This document shows, in pieces, positions 54,147 to 63,706 of a stretch of DNA of 64,000 bases; positions within the stretch are counted from its first letter, which is position 1, and each line of letters opens with the position of its first letter. The notes beneath the pieces are model-generated. The model did not search any database, was not told where the DNA came from, and was given only the letters and a program-made list of their open reading frames with translations. Position numbers and translations under genes: made by a program. The DNA is from Paenibacillus guangzhouensis (GTDB taxonomy: Bacteria > Bacillota > Bacilli > Paenibacillales > Paenibacillaceae), in contig NZ_CP045293.1 in NCBI RefSeq assembly GCF_009363075.1, positions 4,737,501 through 4,801,500 on the forward strand. Direction: 5' to 3'.

Positions 54147-55979
54147 TTAGAAGACAAAGCAATCCAAGTCACAGAAACCGCTGCCATGATGATGGTTACA
54201 CTTATGATGAAGATGGGCCTGTTTAGGTATATGGGCACTTGATCCACCACCCCCATATTCCAGCCCCTTGTAATAGCCTCCAAAGAAATTATGTGGAGAC
54301 CAGTCTGGACTAGCTTTTGGAGCTGGAGGCGACAAAGACTCAAATTCGTTAGTACCGTAGACAATCTTGCCCCCTACAACAGTGAAGACAGATTCAATTT
54401 TTTTAATTGCTTCTTCGGAGACATGAAAGAAATTATCGGAAAGAATTGAAAAATCAGCATATTGCCCCTCTTTGATTTGCCCTTTTACATCTTCTTCTTT
54501 GGAAAACCATGCATTCCCCGACGTATACATGCGAAGCGCTTCATGCCTCTCTACACGATTAGAATCAGGGTACAGGCTTAACCCACCTAATGTCTTGCCC
54601 GTCACTAACCAGTATAAGGCAACCCACGGATTATAACTGGCTACTCTTGTCGCATCTGTCCCTACGCCGACACGTAATCCAGACTTAATCATCTTGGTTA
54701 TCGGAGGAGCATTTTCCGCTGCTTTGGCCCCATATCTTTCGACGAAATACTCACCTTGAAAAGCCATTCGGCTCTGAACGGCGATCGAACCGCCTAATGC
54801 CACAACTCGCTCCAAATCCTTCTCCTGGATTGTTTCGGCATGATCCAGAATCCAGCGCAAGTCTTTGAATGGCACCTCTTTATTCACACGCTCAAATACA
54901 TCAAGGAAGCGTGTAATAGACTCTCCATAGGTTGCATGAAGACGAAATGGCCAGCGTTGTTCAACGAGGTGCCGAGAAACATCAAACAGTTCATCTTCAA
55001 GTACAGCAGGGAGTTCGGGACGAGGCTCTACAAAATCTTCAAAGTCTGCCGCGCTATAAACAAGCATTTCACCGGCACCGTTATGACGATAGTAAGTACT
55101 GCCCGTGTACGGCTGCGATGAAGCGGTCCATGTTTTAAAATCACTCAATTCATTCTTGGGATGCTGCGTGAATAAATTATACGCAGTGCGAACCGTAATT
55201 TCTTCACGTTTATCAAGTTCTGCAAACACTTGATAGTCATCGGGATAGTTCTGAAAGCCCCCACCAGCGTCAATAACGCTTGTAACTCCAAAACGATTCA
55301 ATTCCCTCATAAAAAGTCGGGTTGAATTCATTTGGTCCTCATAAGAAAGCGTTGGCCCTTTTGCTAAGGTAGAATACAAAATCGTTGCATTTGGTCTAGC
55401 GATGAGCATTCCTGTAGGATTGCCTTTACTATCCCTTTGGATTTCTCCACCCGGTGGATTTGGTGAATCTTTTGTATACCCAATGACTCGCAAGGCAGCT
55501 TTGTTCAGAAAAGCTTGACGGTAAAGATTGAGAATAAAAACGGGGGTGTCTGGAGCAATGCGATTGATCTCATCTAGCGTTGGCATCCGGCGTTCAATGA
55601 ATTGGAACTCTGTCCAGCCGCCTACAACACGGACCCAATGAGGAGCTGGCGTACGGTCGACCTGCTTTTTCAACATGCGCAATGCATCCGCTACGGATGG
55701 CACCCCATCCCAACGAAGTTCAAGGTTATAGTTGAGACCGCCTCGAATGAGATGAATATGGGAATCGTTCAATCCCGGTATTAACATTCGTTGGTTCGCG
55801 TTCACAACCTGAGTGGATGATCCAACATATTTCATGATTTCGGCATCATCTCCCACAGCCAGAAATTGGCCGTCCTTAATTGCAACTGCCGTTGCTGTAG
55901 GATTTGAATCGTCCATCGTTACAATACTGGCATTGTGAATGACCAAACTGGCCTCAAAATCTATCATTTTCATAGACAC
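54147..55979 (-). CDS. Amidohydrolase, YtcJ-like family
   Basis: A 610-residue metal-dependent hydrolase of the amidohydrolase-3 type: LIPGLNDSHIHLIRGG (metal HxH), LRWILDHAETIQ, GLRVGVGTDATRVASY (metal Asp). The start is GTG 55979 after GGGAGAGTGG. The C-terminal 40 residues are unusual: a Gly-rich stretch, then His/Cys-rich HLHHKCNHHHGSGFCDLDCFVF with its core HHKCNHHH, as in some relatives with a metal-binding tail. It follows a XapX-type gene by 25 nt. Substrate unknown. Confidence 0.87.
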   Translation of the reverse strand: MSMKMIDFEASLVIHNASIVTMDDSNPTATAVAIKDGQFLAVGDDAEIMKYVGSSTQVVNANQRMLIPGLNDSHIHLIRGGLNYNLELRWDGVPSVADALRMLKKQVDRTPAPHWVRVVGGWTEFQFIERRMPTLDEINRIAPDTPVFILNLYRQAFLNKAALRVIGYTKDSPNPPGGEIQRDSKGNPTGMLIARPNATILYSTLAKGPTLSYEDQMNSTRLFMRELNRFGVTSVIDAGGGFQNYPDDYQVFAELDKREEITVRTAYNLFTQHPKNELSDFKTWTASSQPYTGSTYYRHNGAGEMLVYSAADFEDFVEPRPELPAVLEDELFDVSRHLVEQRWPFRLHATYGESITRFLDVFERVNKEVPFKDLRWILDHAETIQEKDLERVVALGGSIAVQSRMAFQGEYFVERYGAKAAENAPPITKMIKSGLRVGVGTDATRVASYNPWVALYWLVTGKTLGGLSLYPDSNRVERHEALRMYTSGNAWFSKEEDVKGQIKEGQYADFSILSDNFFHVSEEAIKKIESVFTVVGGKIVYGTNEFESLSPPAPKASPDWSPHNFFGGYYKGLEYGGGGSSAHIPKQAHLHHKCNHHHGSGFCDLDCFVF

Positions 55980-56004
55980 GATTCCACTCTCCCTTTAGAT
56001 TATT

Positions 56005-56181
56005 TTATTTGTTGTGTAACCATTGCTGTATCCAGGGTATCAACCGCTGACCTAAATACATACCGGCAAGACCGAGCAGCCCCAAAAAAGGCGGTGCTGG
56101 CGAAGGGATCTTAAGCGATTGAAAAACAACGCCAATTACAATACCTGCAGCTAGAGCTAGAACCATAGAACCCATACTCAT
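56005..56181 (-). CDS. xapX: XapX-domain small membrane protein (58 aa)
   Basis: A 58-residue protein: MVLALAAGIVIGVVFQSLKI, PSPAPPFLGLLGLAGMYLGQ, then a short basic tail. Two helices around a Pro-rich turn (IPSPAPP) are the XapX (DUF1427) pattern. GAGGAG lies close before the ATG at 56181 and at better distance from the in-frame ATG at 56175, which may be the true start. It precedes the amidohydrolase by 25 nt on the same strand. XapX proteins are often near xanthosine or hydrolase genes; function is unsettled. Confidence 0.8.
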   Translation of the reverse strand: MSMGSMVLALAAGIVIGVVFQSLKIPSPAPPFLGLLGLAGMYLGQRLIPWIQQWLHNK

Positions 56182-56462
56182 TTCTCCTCACTTATAATTG
56201 TTATGTTCTTACTAGATGCCTTCCATATAAGTCTAAAAGTCAACATTTTTACTAGCAATAAGGCTTTCTCTATAACAGCCATAGGAATTACTTATGCAAA
56301 TACGTTATAGAACTTTTGATATATATAGTTTTTTCCTATGAAATATATAGAAAACTGAAGATTGTTCGCACAGTTACATTTCAATAGACTGGGTACATGC
56401 AGCAGGATTTCCAATTTAGTAGGGCTGTTGTAATCATATCTGGAAAAGGTAGGGATCTTCGT

Positions 56463-57101
56463 ATGTTTAACGGGAAGACAGATTTACTTACGGCTGATAA
56501 CTCTGCAATTATTCTTGTAGACCACCAGCCTCAAATGCTCTTTGGTGTTCAAAGTGCAGACCGCCAAACCATCATTAACAATGCGGTTGGACTGGCCAAA
56601 ACAGCCAAAGTTTTCAATGCACCCATCATTCTTACGACTGTAGCTGCGGAAACATTCTCAGGCCCGATTCATCCGCATATTCAAGAAGTATTTCCAGACC
56701 ATAAACCGATTGACCGTACAACAATGAATTCTTGGGAAGACGAAAATTTCGTAGAAGCTGTGAAGAAAACAGGCCGTAAAAAGCTGATCATCGCAGCACT
56801 TTGGACGGAAGTTTGTCTTGCTTTCCCTGTAATTGCAGCCATCAAAGATGGATATGAAGTATACATTGTAACGGATGCTTCTGGTGGTTCGACGACGGAG
56901 GCGCATAACATGTCCATTCAACGCATGATACAAGCAGGAGCAATCCCCGTTACTTGGCAGGCTGTTCTGCTTGAGTACCAACGCGATTGGGCCCGTCAAG
57001 AAACCTATGACGCAGTTATGTCGATCGTTACGGAACACAGCGGAGCTTATGGTGCGGGTATTGTTTATGCCCAAACGATGTTTGGTGGCCACGGGGGATA
57101 A
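56463..57101 (+). CDS. Isochorismatase-family hydrolase, YcaC-like
   Basis: A 212-residue cysteine hydrolase. AIILVDHQPQMLFGV carries the catalytic Asp, GRKKLIIAALWTEVCLAFPV the catalytic Cys with the preceding Thr-Glu, and the Lys lies between. YcaC of E. coli is the closest described type; its substrate is unknown. The start at 56463 is preferred (GGTAGGGATCTTCGT); the frame begins at 56397. Divergent from the XapX-amidohydrolase pair. Confidence 0.88.
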   Translation: MFNGKTDLLTADNSAIILVDHQPQMLFGVQSADRQTIINNAVGLAKTAKVFNAPIILTTVAAETFSGPIHPHIQEVFPDHKPIDRTTMNSWEDENFVEAVKKTGRKKLIIAALWTEVCLAFPVIAAIKDGYEVYIVTDASGGSTTEAHNMSIQRMIQAGAIPVTWQAVLLEYQRDWARQETYDAVMSIVTEHSGAYGAGIVYAQTMFGGHGG

Positions 57102-57205
57102 ACCTATTCATCCCAAAACAGTTTCATTTTTACTATCTTAGTTTGTGGAATATGCCTAAAGTGAGTGTACTATACTAAAACTAATTCTATAAGGAAGTGA
57201 TAAGC

Positions 57206-58045
57206 ATGGCTAAATTAACAGTAGGAACAGAAAACGGGCAACCCATTGAATTGTACTTTGAGGATTTTGGCGCAGGCAAACCTGTGATTTTAATCCATGG
57301 CTGGCCATTGAGCGGGCGCTCGTGGGAGAGTCAAGTTCCAGCGCTGATCGAAGCAGGTTACCGTGTGATTACCTATGACCGCCGCGGATTCGGACAATCC
57401 TCCCAACCGTGGAACGGTTACGACTATGATACGTTTGCGATGGATCTCGACAAGCTAATTAAACATCTAGACCTTAAGAATGTAACACTGGTCGGATTTT
57501 CGATGGGTGGCGGAGAGGTTGCCCGTTACGTTGGCACATACGGAACAAGCCGTGTCGAAAAAGCCGTATTGGCTGCTGCGGTTCCGCCATTCTTTTATAA
57601 ATCTGACGAGCATCCGGAGGGCGGACTAGATGAAGCCGCCATTCAGGGCTTCCAGGACGGTTTGAAAAAAGACCGTATCGCCTTCCTTGACGGCTTCAGT
57701 CACAATTTCTTTAAAGCAGGGGATAGAACCGACCTGGTAAGCGAGTCCTTCCGTGCTTACAACCTTGATATTGCTTCTTATGCTTCGCCTAAGGGGACGC
57801 TGGATTGCACTGATGCCTTCGGCCGGACGGATTTCCGTGGCGATTTGGCGAAATTTGATATCCCATTGCTTGTTATCCATGGCGATTCCGATGCGATCGT
57901 GCCGCTTGAGGTAAGTGGTCAACTCTCCCACGAAGCTGTTGCAGGCAGTCAACTCGTCGTAATTGAAGGTGGACCACATGGTCTGAACGCAACTCATCCT
58001 GAAGAATTCAATACCGCTTTGATTCACTTTCTTAATACGAAATGA
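57206..58045 (+). CDS. Alpha/beta hydrolase, non-heme chloroperoxidase-like
   Basis: A 279-residue hydrolase: oxyanion region ILIHGWPLSGRSW, nucleophile VGFSMGGGEVARY (GFSMGGGE is the haloperoxidase/esterase elbow), acid in GDSDAIVPLE and His in EGGPHGLNATHPEEF. Start at 57206 follows AAGGAAGTG. Followed by a terminator. Likely an esterase or perhydrolase. Confidence 0.92.
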   Translation: MAKLTVGTENGQPIELYFEDFGAGKPVILIHGWPLSGRSWESQVPALIEAGYRVITYDRRGFGQSSQPWNGYDYDTFAMDLDKLIKHLDLKNVTLVGFSMGGGEVARYVGTYGTSRVEKAVLAAAVPPFFYKSDEHPEGGLDEAAIQGFQDGLKKDRIAFLDGFSHNFFKAGDRTDLVSESFRAYNLDIASYASPKGTLDCTDAFGRTDFRGDLAKFDIPLLVIHGDSDAIVPLEVSGQLSHEAVAGSQLVVIEGGPHGLNATHPEEFNTALIHFLNTK

Positions 58046-58110
58046 ATGTACAGTCACGGGAATCATCAGTTCGTGTGAACTGTGCCCCACAAGAAGGACA
58101 CTTTGAAAAA

Positions 58111-58137
58111 AAAATGACCCGCTTGTGGGTCATTTTT
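58111..58137 (+). terminator. Intrinsic terminator after the alpha/beta hydrolase gene
   Basis: AAAATGACCC/GGGTCATTTTT stem with a 6-nt loop, A tract before and T tract after; bidirectional, so it may also end the minus-strand regulator transcript. Confidence 0.85.
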
Positions 58138-58169
58138 ATATTAATCTAGGAAAGGATGAGGAGCGAGAC

Positions 58170-59747
58170 TTAGGATTCGAATATCGAGGCTTGGGTTTCA
58201 AACAGTCTTCTCTGGCTTCGGAATTCCAGCGCTGTGATGCCTTCGGTATCCTTGAATATTCTCGTAAAATGCTTCACATTTTCGAATCCAACCTGATCAC
58301 TGATTTCGTACACCTTCAAATCGGAGTGCACCAGCAGTTCCTTCGCCTTGTCCAACCTTAACCGGCGAACATAGCTCGAGAAACTCTCACCGTTATATTC
58401 CTGGAAGGCATGGCTGAAATACGAATAATTGAGTGAGAAATGGTTGGACACGACCGCCATGTTCAAATCGTCGGCATAATGCGTCTGCAAGTAGGTGAGA
58501 ACTTTTTGCATCGTATTTTGTTCGGTCGGCGCTTGCTCTCTCCGATCTTGGATGAACCGATCCAGATGATCGAGAAGCTGCTCAACAGCTGTGTAATAAT
58601 CTTCAAATCGATCGAAGTTTCCGATATGACCAACATAGGCGTACGTCCTTAATAACCCGAGTACCTTATGCCCGTAGATGCGAAACAGCTTGTCGAACAG
58701 CTCCTCGTTGAGCAACTGGCTAATACGTTCCAGATAGCCGATCTCACAGCTGCTAATAATGCGAACATCGAGGATTTGATCGAGTAGCAGTTTGATTTCA
58801 TCCCCGCGTCCCATTCCGATGAGATTCAATATTCGTTGAACCAAATCAACAGGAACAATATGTCGCTCATTGCGTTCGCTTATGCTGATATAGTCCAGCA
58901 CATCGAGTTCTGGAAGCAGAATACCGTATTTCAAGGTTTGCTTCACTTGACTGTATGCCCACCTTATTTGCTCTATCCCTTGAACTGAATCACTAATCGC
59001 AATTCGCAGCTGCGAATCAAATGCACGCAACCTCCACCGTTCAGCCAACTGGTAGAACATAACCGGATCGCGTGCGATCATAATCGTTCCGCCTTTCCCA
59101 TCACGCGCGAGCCTCCAATCCACATGCCCTTGTAACAGCTCAGCGATTTGATTCCTGAAAGAAACAGCATCCGTATTGCTAGACTGTGATCCTCCACCGC
59201 GTCGCGTAAGTAAGCCCAGCGTATATCCTGCATTCAACCAACTTAAGTCGGCCTGCTTCAGCTTGATTTGTGTTAATCCATCACCAGCATCCTCCTGGGT
59301 TAAATGCAGGGTAACTAACTCGGCAGCAAAAAGGCCGGCATCTTCGCCCGCCTTGTCTGCTCGCTCTCCTCTCATCCCTATGTCCCGCATTAATCGCTCC
59401 AGGACGGCAAACAACTCCTCCCGCACCACTGGCTTTATGAGATAATCCTTCACAGCACAGCGGATCGCTTTCTGCGCATATACGAAGTCATTATAGCCAG
59501 ACAGCAATACAACCTCGGGTTTCACCGGATGTTCTTGCAGCTGCTCGAGCAGTTCGATCCCATCCATTATTGGCATTCGGATATCCGTGAACATAATATC
59601 CACAGGCTCCTGGCGAAGCAGTTCCAACGCTTCTTGTCCATTCTCGGCAAATTGGTAACTGAACAGATTAGGAAACTGTCTCTCAATTACCGATTGCAAG
59701 CCTCTCCGAATGATTTTCTCGTCGTCGACGATCAGCAAGCTAATCAT
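58170..59747 (-). CDS. YesN-type response regulator with AraC output
   Basis: A 525-residue regulator: receiver with LLIVDDEKIIRRG, phospho-acceptor in IMFTDIRMPIMDG and the Lys in YLIKPVVRE; a long linker; then an AraC double HTH (LNMAVVSNHFSLNYSYFSHA and VYEISDQVGFENVKHFTRIF). Overlaps the kinase gene by 8 nt. Controls, by inference, a sugar transport operon with the binding protein upstream. Confidence 0.93.
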   Translation of the reverse strand: MISLLIVDDEKIIRRGLQSVIERQFPNLFSYQFAENGQEALELLRQEPVDIMFTDIRMPIMDGIELLEQLQEHPVKPEVVLLSGYNDFVYAQKAIRCAVKDYLIKPVVREELFAVLERLMRDIGMRGERADKAGEDAGLFAAELVTLHLTQEDAGDGLTQIKLKQADLSWLNAGYTLGLLTRRGGGSQSSNTDAVSFRNQIAELLQGHVDWRLARDGKGGTIMIARDPVMFYQLAERWRLRAFDSQLRIAISDSVQGIEQIRWAYSQVKQTLKYGILLPELDVLDYISISERNERHIVPVDLVQRILNLIGMGRGDEIKLLLDQILDVRIISSCEIGYLERISQLLNEELFDKLFRIYGHKVLGLLRTYAYVGHIGNFDRFEDYYTAVEQLLDHLDRFIQDRREQAPTEQNTMQKVLTYLQTHYADDLNMAVVSNHFSLNYSYFSHAFQEYNGESFSSYVRRLRLDKAKELLVHSDLKVYEISDQVGFENVKHFTRIFKDTEGITALEFRSQRRLFETQASIFES

Positions 59748-61653
59748 AGATGTCCACTCCCTCTCCCATGACCCGATACGGCAAAGTCATGACTATGCGT
59801 GTATAGCTTCCTTCCTGACTCTCGATCTGAATCCCATATTCTGCCCCATAACTCATTACAAAACGTTGGTCCACATTGCGCAGACCGATTCCATTGCTGT
59901 CCTGGTTATCTTTGCGAACAAATAATTGCCTGACATCCTGGTAAGCGGATTCTTCCATTCGCAGCATTCGATTCAATAAGCCCAGCGTCTCTTCCGGTAT
60001 GCCGCAGCCGCTGTCAGCGATCTCTATGATACAAGCCTGGTCACGCCGGACGGCAGAAATCGTAATGACAAGATCTCCGTCGCTGGAATGCATGCATCTC
60101 ATCCCATGCTTGATTGCATTCTCGACTGCGGGCTGCAGTGACATTTTGAGAGATTCCTGCTTGAGGCATTCCGGTGCAATCGACAATCGGAGATCAAGCC
60201 TTCCATCATAACGGATGTTCATGACGGAAACATAATGCTGGACCTGCTGAATCTCATCGCTGAGCATCACGTGATCCCGCTTCCATTCCATCGAATACCG
60301 CATCATACCGCCTAGCGAGATCATGATATCCGATATGAGGTACTGCCCTTCAATTTCCGCCAGCATCCTGACGTTTTCCAGCGTATTGTAGAGAAAGTGG
60401 GAATCTATCTGGTTCTTCAGCGCCCGAAGCTCGGCTTCTTTGCCTGCCGCCTGCCTGGCTGCCTGCTCTTGAATGAGCTCGTTAATCTTCAAAATAAGCT
60501 CGCGGTAATGAAAGCCCAGCTCTCCTACCTCATCGGTACCGGTAATCGGCGGAAGCCCGACGTTGAAGTTGCCGCTTCTTATCTGTTGCATCGATTCTCT
60601 TAACGCCTTAAGTCTGCGCAAAATGATCGCCTGCATCGAGTAAGATAGCAATATGAGAAATACCACTAGTAACGAAATGAGTACAATATAACGAACTTTT
60701 GAATGGTTAATGACTTCAATCGTGTCCGCAAGACTAACCATATTGACCAGATGTACGTCGATCGATGGAATGTAGCTCTGAAATGCCAAGTAGGATTGTC
60801 CATCAACCTTGAACTGTACCGTCTCGTAATCTGTATTACTCGTCAGGTTCACGCTGTTCATTAATTGCTCCGCGCTGTGCCGCCCGAACACAGGTGAAGC
60901 CCTCAAGCTGAATACCTGTCCGTTCCTTGCAACTACGATCAGCTGGGAGTTCATGTCCTGCACACTACTGAACGTTCGAGAGAAGAAATTCGACAGCTTC
61001 ATCGATATCTCTAAAATGCCGTTATGTGCTCTGTTGTCCGCATATTTGAATTCCTGCAAGTACGTCATGAAGGGCTCATTCGGCGATGGTTCGGATGGCG
61101 CATCGGTGAGGGCGACGTTATCCTGTATCTCCCACCAGGGCGAACCGCTCTGCTTCATCACCTCATCATGCCAAGTCTTGTCCTGAATACGTGATTCCTG
61201 TAGGATGACTGGCCAAATCTCATTCACATAATGGTTGTCCGTGAACAACCGGACATTCGCAATTCGTGGATTGTTGAACAGAAAATATTGGAAGTTGTTG
61301 ACCACATCATTCTTAATATGAAGAACACGCGCTGTATCCTGAATTTGTTCAATTTGCAGATAATTGTTCATTTCCCGATTGGATAACGCGAGCTGACCGG
61401 TCCATCCCATCAGTTCCATGTTGTTCTCAATGTTTATCTTCTCGACTGCCAGCACATTCTCGCTGTTCTTCGTCAATTCTTCCATCGCCTTTGCGGACTC
61501 TTCATTGAGCGTATACCAGGAGAATAGAATAACCGGTATGAAGATAACGAACACAAATGACAGAATCAGTTTGACTTGAAGCGAAAGTTTAAACGTAAAT
61601 GCACGTATCCCCAATAACCATCGGATTGCCGCGTATCCCATCTCCTGTTTCAC
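59740..61653 (-). CDS. YesM-type sensor histidine kinase
   Basis: A 637-residue membrane kinase: helices near residues 28-48 and 320-345 around an extracellular Cache-like domain, a HAMP region, then the phospho-acceptor segment QIDSHFLYNTLENVRMLAEI and ATPase box LQPAVENAIKHGM, IADSGCGIPEE and GIGLRNVDQRF. This is the LytS/YesM layout. It lies between its response regulator and a sugar-binding lipoprotein gene. Confidence 0.93.
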   Translation of the reverse strand: MKQEMGYAAIRWLLGIRAFTFKLSLQVKLILSFVFVIFIPVILFSWYTLNEESAKAMEELTKNSENVLAVEKINIENNMELMGWTGQLALSNREMNNYLQIEQIQDTARVLHIKNDVVNNFQYFLFNNPRIANVRLFTDNHYVNEIWPVILQESRIQDKTWHDEVMKQSGSPWWEIQDNVALTDAPSEPSPNEPFMTYLQEFKYADNRAHNGILEISMKLSNFFSRTFSSVQDMNSQLIVVARNGQVFSLRASPVFGRHSAEQLMNSVNLTSNTDYETVQFKVDGQSYLAFQSYIPSIDVHLVNMVSLADTIEVINHSKVRYIVLISLLVVFLILLSYSMQAIILRRLKALRESMQQIRSGNFNVGLPPITGTDEVGELGFHYRELILKINELIQEQAARQAAGKEAELRALKNQIDSHFLYNTLENVRMLAEIEGQYLISDIMISLGGMMRYSMEWKRDHVMLSDEIQQVQHYVSVMNIRYDGRLDLRLSIAPECLKQESLKMSLQPAVENAIKHGMRCMHSSDGDLVITISAVRRDQACIIEIADSGCGIPEETLGLLNRMLRMEESAYQDVRQLFVRKDNQDSNGIGLRNVDQRFVMSYGAEYGIQIESQEGSYTRIVMTLPYRVMGEGVDIYD

Positions 61654-61676
61654 CTCCTGCTGCTTCCTCTATAGGA

Positions 61677-63377
61677 CTATTGATTGAGCGACGACTTCAG
61701 CTTCCGTATATTTCGTTCATAGGCTGCTTGGCGGCTAGCAAGGATGGCTTCATACTCAGGATCCTCGGTAGTGCTCTTCATGAACTCGGCGAACAGTCGA
61801 TCGAATTCAGCATCCGACCCCGCCATCAACAGCTTCGGTAGCGTCTCGGCCCAGAGCCGTGTGTTTCTTTCTAACGCAATACCTTCCTTCGTCGTCGGGT
61901 CCGGATCCAGATTTTCGAACTCGGTCATACTGATCGTCTTTCCCCTCGTCCAATCGGCAATTTGTTTGGAAGGCTCTGCATCCATCCCCGTCATCCATGT
62001 TAGATTCATGTTCGTATCCATTAGCATCCAGTACATATAATCACCGCCATATTTGCTATCGAACGCTTTACGGTCGGTGTTGAGCAGATGCATGACCTCT
62101 GGCAGGAACTGATCTTTGCCGTCTATCGTATCGTAGGTAACGCCCTTCTCTCCTAAGAACAGATCCTTGTTTCCCTCTTGGCTGAGCAAATAGCTGAGGA
62201 AGGCGATTGCCCGCTTCTTATTCTTGACGTTCTTCGAAATGAGCGTCACCGTCCAACCGGAGACGCCATTTCCTGCAAGTGTTGGCGTATCATGCGCATC
62301 ATTCGCCGGACCATCAATCGCGATATACACCTTGTTCGGGTCCTTCTGATACAACGCTTGGTTAATCTCTGAAAAATCAGACCACTGATACATCATGGCA
62401 AAATAGCGCCCTTGTGATATTTTTTCATCCTTTTCCAATCTTTTTTCATCAATATAGACATCTGTCGGCATCAGCCCGTCCTCATTCGCTTGGCGGAACA
62501 CCTTCAGCCATTTCAGATAGGTTGGATCGCTTCGACGATCGTACAGTTTGCCGTTTTTCTGCTGCGGAATTGCTAGGAAATCCTGAAGATACGATTCCAG
62601 CGAGTAGTTGCCGGTTTCCGTAAATTCATGCAGGCCGATTGGAATGAGCGGCTGGCCGTCCACTTCCGGAAACTTCTCCTTCGCAGCCTTCAGCGCACCG
62701 AGAAACCCTTCCGGCGTACTCATATCCGGCTTCCCAAGTGCTTCATACATGTCTTTCCGAACAACAAAGGTCTGATTAGACGTAAAAAGCTGACCATATT
62801 TTCGATAATCCGCAGGGGATGAAGATGCATTCGGGTAGCTATATACATTGCCGTCAGCCTGTGTAAACCAGCTAAGCTTCACGGGGTCTGCGACTTTAAA
62901 GAAATAAGGATCATACTGATCCGCTAGCTCATTCAATGGAAGCACCATGTCTCCATTGATCATCTTCATCACGGAATCCTCATACCAGCCTAGCGTGATG
63001 AAATCAGGGAGCGACCTTGCTGCCATCATCGTGTTGAGCTTCTCGCTGGCTTCGCCAGCAGGCACGATAAAGTTCAAGCTGACGCCCGTCTTCTTCGTTA
63101 TATAATCGGAAACGACGTTTCCTCCCCACTTGTTGGTGAACCAATCGAAGTTGATATACCAGTCAAACGTAATTGGTGTCGTGTCCAGCTTCCAGGCAGG
63201 CTCATCCGGAGAAGGCTTCGATTGAGAAGCATCTGCCTTCATGAGATTGGCGTTCGAGTTCGTATGATCCTTAGCAGTGCCATTGCTCGATGTGCCAGTG
63301 TTCCCAGAACAAGCTACTAACGTCCAACACATCAGCAGTGCTAGTAACAGCCTTACTGATTTACGCATTTTACCCAT
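61677..63377 (-). CDS. Extracellular sugar-binding lipoprotein
   Basis: A 566-residue lipoprotein: signal KSVRLLLALLMCWTL with lipobox LVAC near residue 23, then a polar linker and a family 1 binding fold. AAAGGAGAATTATGA fixes the ATG at 63377. It is the first gene of a three-gene unit with YesM and YesN. No permease genes follow, so it may serve as an extracellular sensor partner for the kinase or work with permeases encoded elsewhere. Confidence 0.9.
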   Translation of the reverse strand: MGKMRKSVRLLLALLMCWTLVACSGNTGTSSNGTAKDHTNSNANLMKADASQSKPSPDEPAWKLDTTPITFDWYINFDWFTNKWGGNVVSDYITKKTGVSLNFIVPAGEASEKLNTMMAARSLPDFITLGWYEDSVMKMINGDMVLPLNELADQYDPYFFKVADPVKLSWFTQADGNVYSYPNASSSPADYRKYGQLFTSNQTFVVRKDMYEALGKPDMSTPEGFLGALKAAKEKFPEVDGQPLIPIGLHEFTETGNYSLESYLQDFLAIPQQKNGKLYDRRSDPTYLKWLKVFRQANEDGLMPTDVYIDEKRLEKDEKISQGRYFAMMYQWSDFSEINQALYQKDPNKVYIAIDGPANDAHDTPTLAGNGVSGWTVTLISKNVKNKKRAIAFLSYLLSQEGNKDLFLGEKGVTYDTIDGKDQFLPEVMHLLNTDRKAFDSKYGGDYMYWMLMDTNMNLTWMTGMDAEPSKQIADWTRGKTISMTEFENLDPDPTTKEGIALERNTRLWAETLPKLLMAGSDAEFDRLFAEFMKSTTEDPEYEAILASRQAAYERNIRKLKSSLNQ

Positions 63378-63440
63378 TCATAATTCTCCTTTGTCTGTGC
63401 AGTGGTGAACTTAATATCCTATTATTGTGATATACCTCCT

Positions 63441-63478
63441 AGCGTAAGTAGGCTTACGCTGTTTAGAAGCCTAGTATA
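63441..63478 (-). promoter_or_regulatory. Candidate promoter with an 8-bp inverted repeat at the start site
   Basis: Minus strand -10 TATACT (63473-63478) with a weak -35 (TTTCAC, 17-bp spacer). AGCGTAAG-TAGG-CTTACGCT (63441-63460) is a perfect 8-4-8 repeat just downstream of the expected start site, suitable for an operator. It precedes the binding-protein gene by 64 nt. Confidence 0.5.
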
Positions 63479-63555
63479 AAGGTTAATGCAAAGAAGTGAA
63501 AGAGCTCGCACTCATATAATATGTAGGTCAGATTTCCTATGCCGACAACGCGAAT

Positions 63556-63596
63556 AAGCGAGCACGACAAGGAAATTTCCCCGTCTTGACTCGCTT
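63556..63596 (-). terminator. Hairpin downstream of the LysR-type gene
   Basis: AAGCGAG (63556-63562) pairs with CTCGCTT (63590-63596); the inner part has a partial GAC..GTC stem around GGAAATTTCC. It is the only structure seen in the 63480-63706 gap, which otherwise shows no gene. Confidence 0.4.
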
Positions 63597-63706
63597 TTGT
63601 TAGCTATGATGTTCTAGTTATGATTCATAATCTCCAGCATCGTAAAACGCTTTTCCCAAATAACAAGTGCCCCTATCAGTACGATGTAGCCTGCCAACTT
63701 TTGTGA

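Noticed and set aside
54110-54364. 84-codon frame with a hydrophobic stretch overlapping the amidohydrolase tail
   Set aside because: The longer frame with the His/Cys-rich tail agrees with the family's known ending; the alternative has no ribosome site.
48598-58045. Prophage or integrative element
   Set aside because: No integrase, phage structural genes, direct repeats or tRNA were found at the ends.
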